A DNA stretch of 64,000 nt from Leifsonia sp. 1010 (GTDB lineage: Bacteria; Actinomycetota; Actinomycetes; Actinomycetales; Microbacteriaceae), in assembly GCF_031455295.1 (NCBI RefSeq), contig NZ_JAVDSL010000001.1:868001-932000 (forward strand), given 5' to 3'. The translations under genes were made by a program, and so were the position numbers. Shown here piece by piece: positions 8,043 through 17,163 of the stretch. Numbering within the stretch: the first letter of the stretch is position 1; each line of letters begins with the position of its first letter. A model generated the notes under the pieces. It saw nothing but the letters and a program-made list of their open reading frames with translations, did no database searches and was not told where the DNA came from.

Positions 8043-10935
8043 TGCGGGATGGGTTGCCGGGCGGGGGCGGAGGCGAGGGCGGGGCGGGGGTGTCGAGGCG
8101 GGCGATGAGGTCGAGCAGCGCGACGCGGTACTGCGGGGCGGACTGGTAGTCGGGATGCGTCGCCACCTTGACGAGGTAGCGCGGCGGACCGAACTCGTCG
8201 GCGCCCCGGTCGATGTCGTCCGGGCGGCGGTCTTCGAGGCGGTAACTGTTGACCGGGAAGCCCAGGTAATCCGTCCGGCGCCACAGGTTGATCCAGGCGA
8301 CCGAGCCGTCCTCCTGCGTCAGCAGCTGGACGAGCGACGGGTCGGATGCGCCGGACGCACCCACGACGACCGGGTCGCCGTCCTGATCCCGCTCCACCTG
8401 GGTGAACCACGGGTCGGCTTTGCCCAGCAGCGGACGCCGCGAGCCGAGGGTGCCGAGAGCATCCGGCCCGAACAGTTCGGGGAAGAACCGGCCGAAGTAG
8501 ACGCGCAGCTGCGACCCGTAGGTGAGGAGGGCGACGTTGCGCAGCCGGTCGGCGTCGTCTGGTCGCAGGGTGAACAGCGTCGAGACCGCCAGCACGGCGC
8601 CGAGGCTGTGGGCCGAGAGGACCACGCTGAACGGGCGCTTCTCGCCGAGCGCGGCCTCCTCCTGCTCGTCGCGCCAGCGGAGTCGTTCGGCCAGCGTGAG
8701 GCCTTCCGGCGGCTCCAGGTCGTGCGTCAGCCAGTCGGCGACGCGGTCGCGCAGCTCGGGGACGACGCGCTCCGCGTAGCAGGGCGGCCCGAACGGATGG
8801 CCCGCCCGCGGGAGGAAGCACATGAGGTCCCACATGATGCTGATCGGGCGCTCCTTGGCGGTCAGCGCGTTCTCCACCACCACGGCGAGGATGGCGGCGG
8901 CGATCACCGCGAGGGCCGGTCCGACGAGGGCGTCGATCCAGCGGAAGACGACCGAGTACGAGACGGCGAGCGCCACGACGAAGCCGACGGCGAGCAGCGC
9001 GGCGAGGATTCCGAGGATGGGCTCGCCTCGGTGCACCAGCGCGGCCAGTCGCCGCGCACGCAGGATCTTCAGCGCCAGGCGGTCGGCCGTGGTGCTGGCG
9101 GCGATGCGGCCGTCGCGGTACGCATCCACCTGCTCCAGCAGCGGGCGGCGCCCGTCGCGGGTGCGGGGCGTCGTCAGCAGCGGAACCCAGCGCAGGACCG
9201 CGGCGGCGACGCCGATACCGACGAGGGCCAGCGCGATGGCGATGAACGGGAGCACGTCGCCGAAGTTGTGATAGACGATCGGCGGTCTCAGCACCGCGTG
9301 CGGCGGGGTCGCACAGCCGCATGGCGGAGACCCGCTGACGAGCCAGCCCTGCACGCCGAGCACGAGCAGGGTGGAGAGGATCATCGCGGCGCCCAGCGAC
9401 CACAGCATGACGACGCCGGGGCCCATCCCCGCCCAGCCTTCGGCCCGGAATCGCTCCGGCGGCCCGGCCCGGCGGCCGCTCGGGAAGTACGGCCAGCGCC
9501 AGACGAGGATCAGCTGGGCGAGGGTCAGCACGGCCGCGATGGCGAACAACGGCAAACGAAGCGGACCCGGCGCTGCGTTCTGCGTCGGCGGATTCTGCGC
9601 GACCCCGGCGAGGAAGGTCAGCCCGGCACCGGTCATCAGGGCGATCGACAGCCAGTGCGGCACCCCGCGCCGCCATCCCAGCGCCGAGACGCAGATGGCG
9701 AGCAGTACGCCGAGGATGATGGATGGGGCGGTCGCGAGCCCGAGGAACGCCCCCGACGGCGGCGCCGCGTACTCACCGCCGAACCACAGCGAGGCGCCGA
9801 CATACAGGTAGACGAGGACGGACACCACCAGCACCCAGGCCGTGACCGTCCCGGTCGTGCGGAGGCGGTCGCGCAGGAACTCGTCGACCGAGGTGTCGCC
9901 GGCATCCCCCGTGCTCGTCGTCTCGGCGAACACCCCCACCAGGACGATCACGATGATCAAACCGAGCGCCGCGATGAGCCCCCCGCTGAGGGCGAGGAGG
10001 TCACGTGATCCGAATGCCGCGCCGAGGCACTCCCCCGACACGAAGGTCTGGAGTTTCACGCATGCAGCGGCGCCGGCGAACATGCGGTCCCAGGCGAGCA
10101 GGAGGGCGACCAGCAGGAACGCGGCCGCGAGGTGCAGACGCTCGGTCGGGGAGCCGACGCGCGCCGTGCGCCAGAAGCCCTCCGACGCGAGCGGACGCAG
10201 CCGGCCGCTGCGCCGGACACCGCGGCCGCCCATCCGGTCGGCGGCGTCGAAGATCGCCGCCTCGTAGCGCGCACGGGCCCGGCGCGACACCAGGAACAGG
10301 AGCAGGACGCCCGCGATCGGCACGAGCGAGAGCAGCGACAGCTGCGGCCCGCGCCAGCTCAGCGGCGCGTTCGCGAAGAAGCCGGTGACCGCCTCCGGAA
10401 GAGCGGTGCATGCGGTGCCCGTCACGCACTGGACGCCCAGGTCGAGGCTCACGGAGCCGAGGGCGCAGACGTAGAGCAGGGTCAGCCCGAGCGCGAAAAT
10501 GCGCAGTGACGCGCCGCCGACCCCGGCATCCCATTCGCCGCCCGGCCGCTGAGTCGGGATGCGCCGGGTCCAGTACGCCGCGTTCGCCAGGCCGAACGGG
10601 GCCAGCAGCAGCCACGCGAGCTGGACGAACAGCTGCCCGATGAACAGGAACGGCCCCGCACCGTACCGCGCCAGCCGCCCCCACGAGTAGGCCTCGGTGC
10701 GCACGCCGTCCGGCGGAACGGCCGGGTCGATCGTGCCCGGGGCGTCGTCGGGATCGCGGTCGGGCTCATCCTGCTTCGGGGCCCACCAGAAGCCGCCGTT
10801 CTCGTCGCCCTGCGTCTGCCGAAGCTCGCTCTGCTCGCGCCCCAGCATCTCCGTCGGCGGGGTGTTCTTGATGCCGTGGATGCGCAGCTCGAGCACATGA
10901 TGGGGCCAGTCGTGGGGTCGCGCCTCGTCGCTCAT
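8035..10935 (-). CDS. Large membrane protein with lipase-like serine motif
   Basis: 966 aa. The N-terminus is soluble, with a motif LRIHGIKNTPPTEMLG (about residues 17-32) that resembles the start of an alpha/beta-hydrolase strand. Many hydrophobic segments follow, at about residues 90-700. A C-terminal cytosolic part holds SAHSLGAVLA, an A-H-S-L-G nucleophile elbow with Ser777, then a beta-strand/loop pattern with GSQLRVYFGRFFPELFG. This looks like a membrane-embedded hydrolase (lipase or esterase), with the first strand separated from the elbow by the membrane domain. Substrate unknown; the catalytic Asp and His cannot be assigned with confidence. The stop lies inside the palindrome at 7990-8042. 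Confidence 0.7.
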   Translation of the reverse strand: MSDEARPHDWPHHVLELRIHGIKNTPPTEMLGREQSELRQTQGDENGGFWWAPKQDEPDRDPDDAPGTIDPAVPPDGVRTEAYSWGRLARYGAGPFLFIGQLFVQLAWLLLAPFGLANAAYWTRRIPTQRPGGEWDAGVGGASLRIFALGLTLLYVCALGSVSLDLGVQCVTGTACTALPEAVTGFFANAPLSWRGPQLSLLSLVPIAGVLLLFLVSRRARARYEAAIFDAADRMGGRGVRRSGRLRPLASEGFWRTARVGSPTERLHLAAAFLLVALLLAWDRMFAGAAACVKLQTFVSGECLGAAFGSRDLLALSGGLIAALGLIIVIVLVGVFAETTSTGDAGDTSVDEFLRDRLRTTGTVTAWVLVVSVLVYLYVGASLWFGGEYAAPPSGAFLGLATAPSIILGVLLAICVSALGWRRGVPHWLSIALMTGAGLTFLAGVAQNPPTQNAAPGPLRLPLFAIAAVLTLAQLILVWRWPYFPSGRRAGPPERFRAEGWAGMGPGVVMLWSLGAAMILSTLLVLGVQGWLVSGSPPCGCATPPHAVLRPPIVYHNFGDVLPFIAIALALVGIGVAAAVLRWVPLLTTPRTRDGRRPLLEQVDAYRDGRIAASTTADRLALKILRARRLAALVHRGEPILGILAALLAVGFVVALAVSYSVVFRWIDALVGPALAVIAAAILAVVVENALTAKERPISIMWDLMCFLPRAGHPFGPPCYAERVVPELRDRVADWLTHDLEPPEGLTLAERLRWRDEQEEAALGEKRPFSVVLSAHSLGAVLAVSTLFTLRPDDADRLRNVALLTYGSQLRVYFGRFFPELFGPDALGTLGSRRPLLGKADPWFTQVERDQDGDPVVVGASGASDPSLVQLLTQEDGSVAWINLWRRTDYLGFPVNSYRLEDRRPDDIDRGADEFGPPRYLVKVATHPDYQSAPQYRVALLDLIARLDTPAPPSPPPPPGNPSRSS

Positions 10936-10989
10936 CCCTCCGCCGATCGTCCGGGTGACGCGCGCAGACTACTCTCGGCCGCGCCCGGA

Positions 10990-11023
10990 CGGCTACAGCG
11001 ATGTCGCCCCCGCACCTGTAGCC
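10990..11023. promoter_or_regulatory. Inverted repeat in divergent intergenic region
   Basis: CGGCTACAG (10990-10998) and CTGTAGCCG (11015-11023) are perfect 9-bp inverted arms 16 nt apart, lying between the divergently transcribed membrane hydrolase and the GxYT-repeat protein. It could be an operator or a leader hairpin. Confidence 0.4.
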
Positions 11024-11054
11024 GAGCGCGGCGGCACGGCGTAGTGTCCCTGCT

Positions 11055-11282
11055 ATGAGCAACCCAGAGCAGCCGACCGGCGACGCACGCGAGAACCTCG
11101 AGGGCAGCTACACCGAGGTGGATGGCGAGGTGCCGCACGAGCGCAGCGTTCACGGTCAGTACACCGAGACCGAGGAGAACCCCGGCCCCGACCCCTCGGT
11201 CGAGGGGACCTACACGGACGCGGACGAGCCCGCCGACGCCCCCGAGGGCGAGTACACCGACGGGGATTACGACGAGCCCTGA
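11055..11282 (+). CDS. Small acidic GxYT-repeat protein
   Basis: 75 aa, very acidic. Four imperfect repeats of about 18-20 residues each carry G-x-Y-T-(E/D): GSYTEVDGE, GQYTETEEN, GTYTDADEP and GEYTDGDYD. There is no signal peptide or hydrophobic segment. I do not recognise a characterised family. The repetition of Tyr-Thr in an acidic context could serve metal binding, phosphorylation or protein docking; that is speculation. It stands alone, divergent from the membrane hydrolase. Confidence 0.65.
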   Translation: MSNPEQPTGDARENLEGSYTEVDGEVPHERSVHGQYTETEENPGPDPSVEGTYTDADEPADAPEGEYTDGDYDEP

Positions 11283-11369
11283 ACCTCGCTGACCCCGTCG
11301 GATCCACTCGGGCGGGATCCGCGCGGGTCAACCCGCGATCAGGTCAGGCGATCAGGCCCGACAGAGCCG

Positions 11370-11558
11370 TCAGGACAGGCGCTTGCGCGTCTTCTGAGCC
11401 TGCGCCACGGCCTTTTTGCGCGCCTTCTTCACATCCGGCGCGTTCCAGAACGACGTGACGGCCTCGGTGATCTGCTCGTAGCGTTCGCGCCCGGCGCGGG
11501 CTCCGAGCAGGTAGGCGACGGCCACGACGACGAGGATGAGAAGGGTCTTCAGGCGCAT
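11370..11558 (-). CDS. Small single-pass membrane protein, YtxH-like
   Basis: 62 aa. One N-terminal membrane helix (LLILVVVAVAYLLGARAG) and a basic cytoplasmic tail with KKARKKAVAQAQKTRKR. The G-A-R-A-G-R-E-R-Y junction is typical of small actinobacterial YtxH-like proteins. Function unknown. It lies 16 nt downstream of the TMEM175-like gene on the same strand. Confidence 0.7.
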   Translation of the reverse strand: MRLKTLLILVVVAVAYLLGARAGRERYEQITEAVTSFWNAPDVKKARKKAVAQAQKTRKRLS

Positions 11559-11574
11559 GCCCCGACGCTAGCCC

Positions 11575-12204
11575 TCAGGCTGTCGTCTGGGAAGGGCCGT
11601 ACACCAGCCTGTGGAGAAGGGCGTGCACGGGGCCCGACAGGAAGAGCAGGAACAGCCAGAACAGGTTGATGCTCGGGAACAGCACGGCGAGCACGAGGGC
11701 GACGGCCATGATGCTCGCCTCGGCGATGCCGTTGGTGCGGTCGATCTGCGCCCGCGCCTCCTCGGTGAGCAGCTCCGGGTTGCGATAGAGCACCTCGGCG
11801 ATCAGCCGGGTCGCGATCGTCGCGACGAGCATGTCGCCGATGTAGAGCGCGTAGACCTCCGCCCGCTGCCCATCGGACTCGGCGAGAACGTTGGCGCTGA
11901 ACGGGATCGCGACGATGGCGAGCAGCCAGAGGAAGTTGAACCAGACGACCCAGGAGTTGTAGTCGCGCACGCTCTCGAACATGCGGTGATGGACGACCCA
12001 GAAGCGCGCAATCACCGCGAACGAGATGACGAAAGCGAAGATCTCCCAGCCGTTCTCGGCGAGGAAGTCGCCGAACGACTTGCCGCCCAGCTTCGAGGCC
12101 TGATCGACGAGCGGCAGGATCAGCAGCGTGATCGCGATCGCGACCGTCGCGTCGGAGAAGTTCACGAGCCGGTCGAGCCCGCGCTCCGTCCTGATCACCG
12201 CCAT
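11575..12204 (-). CDS. TMEM175 (DUF1211) family potassium-channel-like protein
   Basis: 209 aa, about six membrane segments. The first helix bears the family signature RLVNFSDATVAIAITLL, where the FSD motif belongs to the selectivity region of TMEM175 channels; the bacterial members are tetrameric potassium-permeable channels. Length is usual for bacterial single-repeat members. It follows the response regulator on the same strand after 21 nt, so co-transcription with the two-component system is possible. Confidence 0.85.
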   Translation of the reverse strand: MAVIRTERGLDRLVNFSDATVAIAITLLILPLVDQASKLGGKSFGDFLAENGWEIFAFVISFAVIARFWVVHHRMFESVRDYNSWVVWFNFLWLLAIVAIPFSANVLAESDGQRAEVYALYIGDMLVATIATRLIAEVLYRNPELLTEEARAQIDRTNGIAEASIMAVALVLAVLFPSINLFWLFLLFLSGPVHALLHRLVYGPSQTTA

Positions 12205-12225
12205 GCGGACATTCTGCCGCAGCGG

Positions 12226-12849
12226 TCAGTCGAGGAGGCCCAGTTCGAGGGCGCGGCGCACCGCGGATGTGCGGTCCGAGACGCCCAGCTTCTCGTAAGC
12301 GCGGCTGAGGTACGTCTTGACGGTCGCCTCGCCGATGAAAAGCCGCGCGCCGATCGCCGCGTTGGTGAGGCCGTCGGCGGCGAACCGCAGCACCTTCACC
12401 TCCTGGGCGGACAGAGCCGGATCGGCCCGCCGGCCCTGCACCCGTCCCAGCAGCGCCGTGGCGGCCGAGGTCGCGAGCACCGTCTCCCCCGCCGCGGCAG
12501 AACGCACGGAACGCGCCAGCTCCGCCGGGGCGATGTCCTTCAGCAGGTATCCGCTCGCACCCGCCTCGATGGCGCGCAGGATGTCCTGGTCCGTCTCGTA
12601 GGTCGTCAGGACCACAACGCGGGTCGCGGGATGCGCGGACGCGATCGCGCGCGTCGCCGAGACCCCGTCGCCGCCGGGCATGCGCAGGTCCATCAGCACG
12701 AGATCCGGGCTCAGCGCGGCCACGAGGTCGACGGCCTCCGGCCCGCTCCCGGCCTGACCGACCACCTCGATATCATCGTAGCCCTGCAGCATCCCCCGGA
12801 TTCCCTCACGCACCACGGGGTGGTCGTCGGCCAGCACGATGCGGATCAC
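12226..12849 (-). CDS. NarL/LuxR-type response regulator
   Basis: 207 aa. Receiver domain at about residues 1-120, with the acidic pair DD (9-10), phosphoacceptor Asp in LVLMDLRMPG, and Lys in YLLKD; C-terminal LuxR helix-turn-helix with LSAQEVKVLRFAADGLTNAAIG and VKTYLSRAYEKLG. Starts with GTG in a GTGA overlap with the histidine kinase, so the two are coupled partners. Output targets are unknown. Confidence 0.93.
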   Translation of the reverse strand: MIRIVLADDHPVVREGIRGMLQGYDDIEVVGQAGSGPEAVDLVAALSPDLVLMDLRMPGGDGVSATRAIASAHPATRVVVLTTYETDQDILRAIEAGASGYLLKDIAPAELARSVRSAAAGETVLATSAATALLGRVQGRRADPALSAQEVKVLRFAADGLTNAAIGARLFIGEATVKTYLSRAYEKLGVSDRTSAVRRALELGLLD

Positions 12850-14036
12850 GGCACCTCCTCGATCGGGGCGGGAAGCCGGACGGTCAGCAGCGTCCCCTCG
12901 CCGAAAGCCGTGGTCAGCGCGAACGTGCCCCCTGCTTCCCGGACGCGGGCCTGCATCCCGTCGAGGCCGTATCCGTCGCGCGGAGCCGACGCGTCGAACC
13001 CGCGCCCGTCGTCGTGCACCGTGAGCACCAGGGCGTCGGGCTCGTAGGCGAGGGACGCATCCACCGAACCAGCAGCGGCGTGCTTGCGCACGTTGGCGAG
13101 CGCCTCCTGGAACACGCGGAGCGCGACCACTTCGAGGGCGGGCGGGGCCGGCCGCGGGTCACCGGTGACGCCGAAAGCGACAGGCACGCCGGCCTCCTCC
13201 TCGAACCGGCCGGCCACCCGCCCCAGCGCCTGTTCCAGCGTCGACTCGGCCAGCCGACCCGGCGTCAGGGCGGCGATGATGCGCCGCGACTCCTGCAGGT
13301 TCTCCTGCGCCGTATCGGTCATCAGCTCGATGTGCCGCCGAGCGGTCGCCGGGTCGGAGTCGAGCTCGCCCTGCACCGCATGGCCCAAGGTGACGATGCT
13401 GGTGAAGCCCTGCGCGAGCGTGTCGTGCATCTCGCGGGCGATCCGCTCGCGCTCGGCCGCCGCTCCCTGTTGCTCCGACAGCTCGGCGATCTCGCGCTGC
13501 TGCTCGCGCAGCCGCTGGATGAGGAGCCCGCGTTCGCGGCTCTCCTTCGTCACGGCGGTGATGCGGTTGCTGAAGTAGACGGACACCGCGATCACCAGCA
13601 CGGTCAAACCGAGCGTGCCCGCCACATCCCCCGGCTCCAGGTCGCCCACCAGCCAGCGGACGAGCACCCCGCCGAGATTGATGACGACGATGGCGACGGC
13701 TGCGGGCACGGCCGAGAGCACGAGGAAGAACTGCGGCGAGACGATGAACAGCGCGATGTTGGCCCAGTTGTTGAAACCGTAGGCGACAAAGTAGACCGCG
13801 GTCGCGATGCCGACGTACAGCCACGCCCGCCAGCTGTCGCTGCGCACTCCGGCGCGGCTCGGCCGCGCCAGGAACCAGTAGATCGGGAAGAGCGCCAGGA
13901 CGAGGACGGCCGAGGCGATCGTCCGCGGCCAGCCGGTGATCGGATTCGCCAGGATCAGCAGCACCGACGCCAGCGTGGCGGCGGCGGAGTACCCGATCCA
14001 GTCCCCGAACCAGCGGTCGTCCGCGCGCTCTGCCAC
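12846..14036 (-). CDS. Sensor histidine kinase, HisKA_3 type
   Basis: 396 aa from a GTG at 14036, two bases after the stop of the MFS gene; longer in-frame extensions overlap the MFS gene and are rejected. About six membrane helices occupy the first 200 residues. The dimerisation helix contains the phospho-acceptor His in REMHDTLAQGF, and the ATPase domain has HDDGRGFD and GYGLDGMQARV. The pattern (NarX/LiaS-like intramembrane-sensing) phosphorylates the adjacent LuxR-type regulator. Located directly behind an efflux transporter, it may sense membrane stress or a drug. Confidence 0.9.
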   Translation of the reverse strand: MAERADDRWFGDWIGYSAAATLASVLLILANPITGWPRTIASAVLVLALFPIYWFLARPSRAGVRSDSWRAWLYVGIATAVYFVAYGFNNWANIALFIVSPQFFLVLSAVPAAVAIVVINLGGVLVRWLVGDLEPGDVAGTLGLTVLVIAVSVYFSNRITAVTKESRERGLLIQRLREQQREIAELSEQQGAAAERERIAREMHDTLAQGFTSIVTLGHAVQGELDSDPATARRHIELMTDTAQENLQESRRIIAALTPGRLAESTLEQALGRVAGRFEEEAGVPVAFGVTGDPRPAPPALEVVALRVFQEALANVRKHAAAGSVDASLAYEPDALVLTVHDDGRGFDASAPRDGYGLDGMQARVREAGGTFALTTAFGEGTLLTVRLPAPIEEVP

Positions 14037-14038
14037 GA

Positions 14039-15613
14039 TCAGACTGTAGCCGCTCGCTGGGCCGGCTCGGACGGGGCGTCCGACTCCGGGAGGGACGTGC
14101 GGCCCGCTGGATAGAAGAGGCCCACCACGGCGACGATCGCCATCGCCGCGGCCATGCCCCAAAACGCCCACTGCACGGCGGAGGCGTAGTCGACCCGTAC
14201 CGCGTGCATGATCTGCTCCTGGATGGCCTGGGACAGGTTCGACATCCCGTCACCGGAGTCCGAGGCGCCGCTGATCCGCTCCACCGCGGTCTGCGCGTCC
14301 GCGGCCGATCCGCCGAACTTCGCGAACGAGTCGGTCAGCAGGTCGGTCAGTCGCGAGGTGACCACCGTGGTGAACACCGCCAGACCGAGCGCGCCGCCGA
14401 AGTTCTTCATGGTCTGCGTGATGGCGCTCACCTCGCCGTAGCTCGCGCCGATCGCGCGGTTCACGGCGTCCGTCGAGACCGGGCTGAACATGAGCCCGAT
14501 ACCGGCGCCGGCCACCACGATCGGCCAGGTCTGCGGGTTGAAGAACGCGTCGGCGTGGATGCTCAGATCGGTCACGCTGACCGCCAGCCACCCGAAGCCG
14601 AACGCCCCGATCACTCCGCCGAACAGCACCACCAGGCGGGCGCCGCTCTTGTCGAAGCGCACCGAGCCGATGCGACTCGCCACGACGAACCCGATGAAGA
14701 ACTTCAGGAACAGCAGCCCCGTCTCCGCGGCGGACAGCTGCAGTGACACCTGGCCGTAGACGCTGAGGAAGAAGAAGGTGCTGATGAACGCGATGGAGGC
14801 GAACAGCGTCGCCACGGTCGACAGCATGAACCCGCGGTCGCGGAACGCGGCGATGCGGATGAGCGGCTGCGCGATCCGCCGCTGCACGAGGACGAATACC
14901 ACGAGCAGCGCGGCGCCGACGACGAGGGAGGCGATGACGGCCGGGCTGCCCCATCCCCATGGGCTCGCCTGCTGCAGGCCGAACACGATCAGGCCCATCC
15001 CGGCGGCGACGATCGCCGCGCCGAGCCAGTCGATGCGCTCACGGCGCCGGACGGACGGCCGCGCCGCGACGGCGACGATGACGAACGCGGCGAGGGCGAT
15101 CGGGACGTTGACCCAGAAGATGGCTCGCCAGGTCCAGATGGTCAGGTAACCGCCGGCGATCGGTCCAAGGGCGGTCATGGCGCCGGTGATGGCGAAGAAG
15201 ATCGCCATGGCCCGGCCGCGGCTCTCGCGGGCGAAGCCCTCGACGACGATGCCGATGGCAGCAGGGAACATGATCGCCCCGCTCACGCCCTGCAACGCGC
15301 GCGCCGTCACCAGCCACGGCTCGGCCAGGTCACCCGTGGGCGCCAGGCCGCAGAGCAGCGACGTGATGCCGAAGCCGGCGATGCCGACCAGGGCCATGCG
15401 CTTGTGCCCGACGACGTCGGCGATGCGGCCGCCCAGAAGGAAGAAGGCGGCGGTAGTCAGGAGGTAGACGTTGACGGCCCACTGCATCCCGTCGTGGGTG
15501 AGCCCCAGGTTCTGCTGGATGCTGGGCGCCGAGAGGGCGACGATCGTCTGGTCGATCGTCGTCATCGAGACGGCGAAGATGAGCCCGGTGAGGGCCAGGG
15601 TTGACGACTTCAT
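14039..15613 (-). CDS. MFS drug efflux transporter, DHA2 (14-helix) type
   Basis: 524 aa. Starts at ATG 15613 (MKSSTLALTG); upstream reading frame overlaps the TetR gene and is rejected. The first helix has TTIDQTIVALSAPSIQQNLG, the DHA2 motif D1 pattern (D-x-T-I/V-V-N/A-x-A), and the first loop has GGRIADVVGHKRM (motif A). Fourteen predicted helices as in QacA/EmrB proton-drug antiporters. It sits between TetR (83 nt upstream) and the histidine kinase, implying ligand-controlled efflux. Confidence 0.9.
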   Translation of the reverse strand: MKSSTLALTGLIFAVSMTTIDQTIVALSAPSIQQNLGLTHDGMQWAVNVYLLTTAAFFLLGGRIADVVGHKRMALVGIAGFGITSLLCGLAPTGDLAEPWLVTARALQGVSGAIMFPAAIGIVVEGFARESRGRAMAIFFAITGAMTALGPIAGGYLTIWTWRAIFWVNVPIALAAFVIVAVAARPSVRRRERIDWLGAAIVAAGMGLIVFGLQQASPWGWGSPAVIASLVVGAALLVVFVLVQRRIAQPLIRIAAFRDRGFMLSTVATLFASIAFISTFFFLSVYGQVSLQLSAAETGLLFLKFFIGFVVASRIGSVRFDKSGARLVVLFGGVIGAFGFGWLAVSVTDLSIHADAFFNPQTWPIVVAGAGIGLMFSPVSTDAVNRAIGASYGEVSAITQTMKNFGGALGLAVFTTVVTSRLTDLLTDSFAKFGGSAADAQTAVERISGASDSGDGMSNLSQAIQEQIMHAVRVDYASAVQWAFWGMAAAMAIVAVVGLFYPAGRTSLPESDAPSEPAQRAATV

Positions 15614-15696
15614 GCCCTCAGCCTCGCGGAGCGGCCGCGCGGGCGGCACCGGCGGGCGGACGTCATCCGTGTCCGCCGATCGGTGGACGCGGGGCG

Positions 15697-16380
15697 TCAG
15701 TCGGCCGCGATCCACTCCGGGCGCAGGCGCTCCACGCCGTCGAGGATGAGGTCGAGGCCGGTGAGGAACGCCTCGTCGTAGTCGTACCCGGCGCGGGCGA
15801 GCTCGGAGACCACCTCGAGCAGGTGCGGGAACTGCTGCGCCAGCTCCGGAGGGGTGGCGTCGAGCTTGGCGGCGGCCGCATCCCCCGACTCCTCGGGTGT
15901 GCCGAACGGGAGCGTCTTCTCCTGCAGCGCGAAGCCGTACACGTAGGCGTCGAGGGCCGACGTGACGTGCACCGTCGTGCGGAACGTGAAGCCGGCGGTG
16001 CGCAGGCAGCCCATCATCGCGTTGTGCTGGCTGAGGTTCGCCGGGCCCGGACGCATCCGGGCCTCCAGGAGCCCCACCGCCCAGCGGTGCCGAAGGAGCG
16101 CGTCGCGCAGAGAGATGGAGCGGCGGCGCATCGCGTCGCGCCAGCCGAGTTCGGGCGAGGGAGCCTCGACCTCCGCCCACACGGTGTCGACCATGCCGTC
16201 GAGCAGGTCGTCCTTGTTGGCGACGTGCTTGTACAACGCCATCGGGACGACGCCGAGGCGCTGCCCCAGTTCGCGCATGCTCAGGCCGTCGAGTCCCTCG
16301 CGGTCGGCCAGCTCGACGGCGGCGGCGATCACCCGGGACGTGGTCAACGTCTGCCGGGGTGCCGCGGCGTCTCTTGACAT
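15697..16380 (-). CDS. TetR family transcriptional regulator
   Basis: 227 aa from ATG 16380. N-terminal helix-turn-helix with MRELGQRLGVVPMALYKHVANKDDLLDGM; the C-terminal part looks like the TetR_C ligand domain used by tetracycline repressor relatives. It heads the transporter/two-component unit and is divergent from the DUF4386 gene; two GTGTAC-type palindromes lie in between and are probably its own operators. Confidence 0.92.
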   Translation of the reverse strand: MSRDAAAPRQTLTTSRVIAAAVELADREGLDGLSMRELGQRLGVVPMALYKHVANKDDLLDGMVDTVWAEVEAPSPELGWRDAMRRRSISLRDALLRHRWAVGLLEARMRPGPANLSQHNAMMGCLRTAGFTFRTTVHVTSALDAYVYGFALQEKTLPFGTPEESGDAAAAKLDATPPELAQQFPHLLEVVSELARAGYDYDEAFLTGLDLILDGVERLRPEWIAAD

Positions 16381-16381
16381 G

Positions 16382-16431
16382 GTGTACAGCGTACGCCTAC
16401 TCTGATCCCGATGAAGGTGTACGCCGTACAC
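16382..16431. promoter_or_regulatory. TetR operator pair
   Basis: GTGTACGCCGTACAC at 16417-16431 is a perfect 15-bp palindrome. GTGTACAGCGTACGC at 16382-16396 is a second, imperfect copy whose centre lies 35 bp away. Both lie between the divergent starts of the TetR gene and the DUF4386 gene, as expected for autoregulation plus control of the neighbour. Confidence 0.75.
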
Positions 16432-16452
16432 CTCGTCTTCCGAGAGGACATC

Positions 16453-17163
16453 ATGGACCCGGACCGTCGCCGCTCGCTCCTCGCGGGCGTGCTCTTCCTG
16501 CTCACCTTCGCCACCTCCATCCCCGGCGCTCTGCTCTACGGACCGGTGCTGAACGACCCGCGCTTCGTGCTCGGCTCTGGGTCGGCGACACCGGTGCTCG
16601 CGGGCGCTCTGCTCGAGATCGCGTTGGTCATCGCCAACCTGGGCACGGCTCTCGTGCTCTATCCGGTGCTCCGGCGGACCAGCCCGTCGCTGGCGCTCGC
16701 CTACGTCGTCGCCCGGGTGATGGAGTCGACGCTGATCGCGGTCGGGATCCTCAGTCTGCTCTCCGTGGTGACGCTGCGCGAAACCGATGGTGGCGCGGCG
16801 GGGTCGGCCGTCGTCGTGGCGCATGCGCTCGTCGCGCTGCACGGCTGGACGTTCCTCCTCGGGCCCGGCTTCGTCGTCGGCATCGGCAACGGCCTGATGC
16901 TGGGCTGGATGCTGCACCGGGCCGGACTCGTGCCCCGCGGCTGGGCGTGGGTCGGCATGATCGGCGGGCCGCTGGTGTCACTGTCCGGCGTCGCCGTGCT
17001 CTTCGGCGTCTGGGATCAGGTGTCGCCGTGGTCGGCGGTGCTCACGCTGCCCGAGATCGTGTGGGAGCTGTTCCTCGGCATCTACCTGACCGTCCACGGG
17101 TTCCACCGGCGGGCAGCGCAGACCGTGCCGGGGCCGGCGGTCAGAGTCCCAGCGACTTCTTGA
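16453..17163 (+). CDS. DUF4386-type integral membrane protein
   Basis: 236 aa with six or seven hydrophobic helices. The opening RSLLAGVLFLLTFATSIPGALLY fits the DUF4386 family, whose role is unknown. ATG 16453 has GAGAGGA at good spacing; an earlier ATG (16411) overlaps the operator and lacks a site. Divergent from TetR and probably repressed by it. Its last 23 nt overlap the convergent csrA end. Confidence 0.85.
   Translation: MDPDRRRSLLAGVLFLLTFATSIPGALLYGPVLNDPRFVLGSGSATPVLAGALLEIALVIANLGTALVLYPVLRRTSPSLALAYVVARVMESTLIAVGILSLLSVVTLRETDGGAAGSAVVVAHALVALHGWTFLLGPGFVVGIGNGLMLGWMLHRAGLVPRGWAWVGMIGGPLVSLSGVAVLFGVWDQVSPWSAVLTLPEIVWELFLGIYLTVHGFHRRAAQTVPGPAVRVPATS

Noticed and set aside
7105-10008. 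967-codon open frame on the plus strand opposite the membrane hydrolase
   Set aside because: Its translation is Arg/Gly/Asp-rich without domains, the usual antisense shadow of a high-GC gene; the minus-strand frame has membrane helices and a serine motif.
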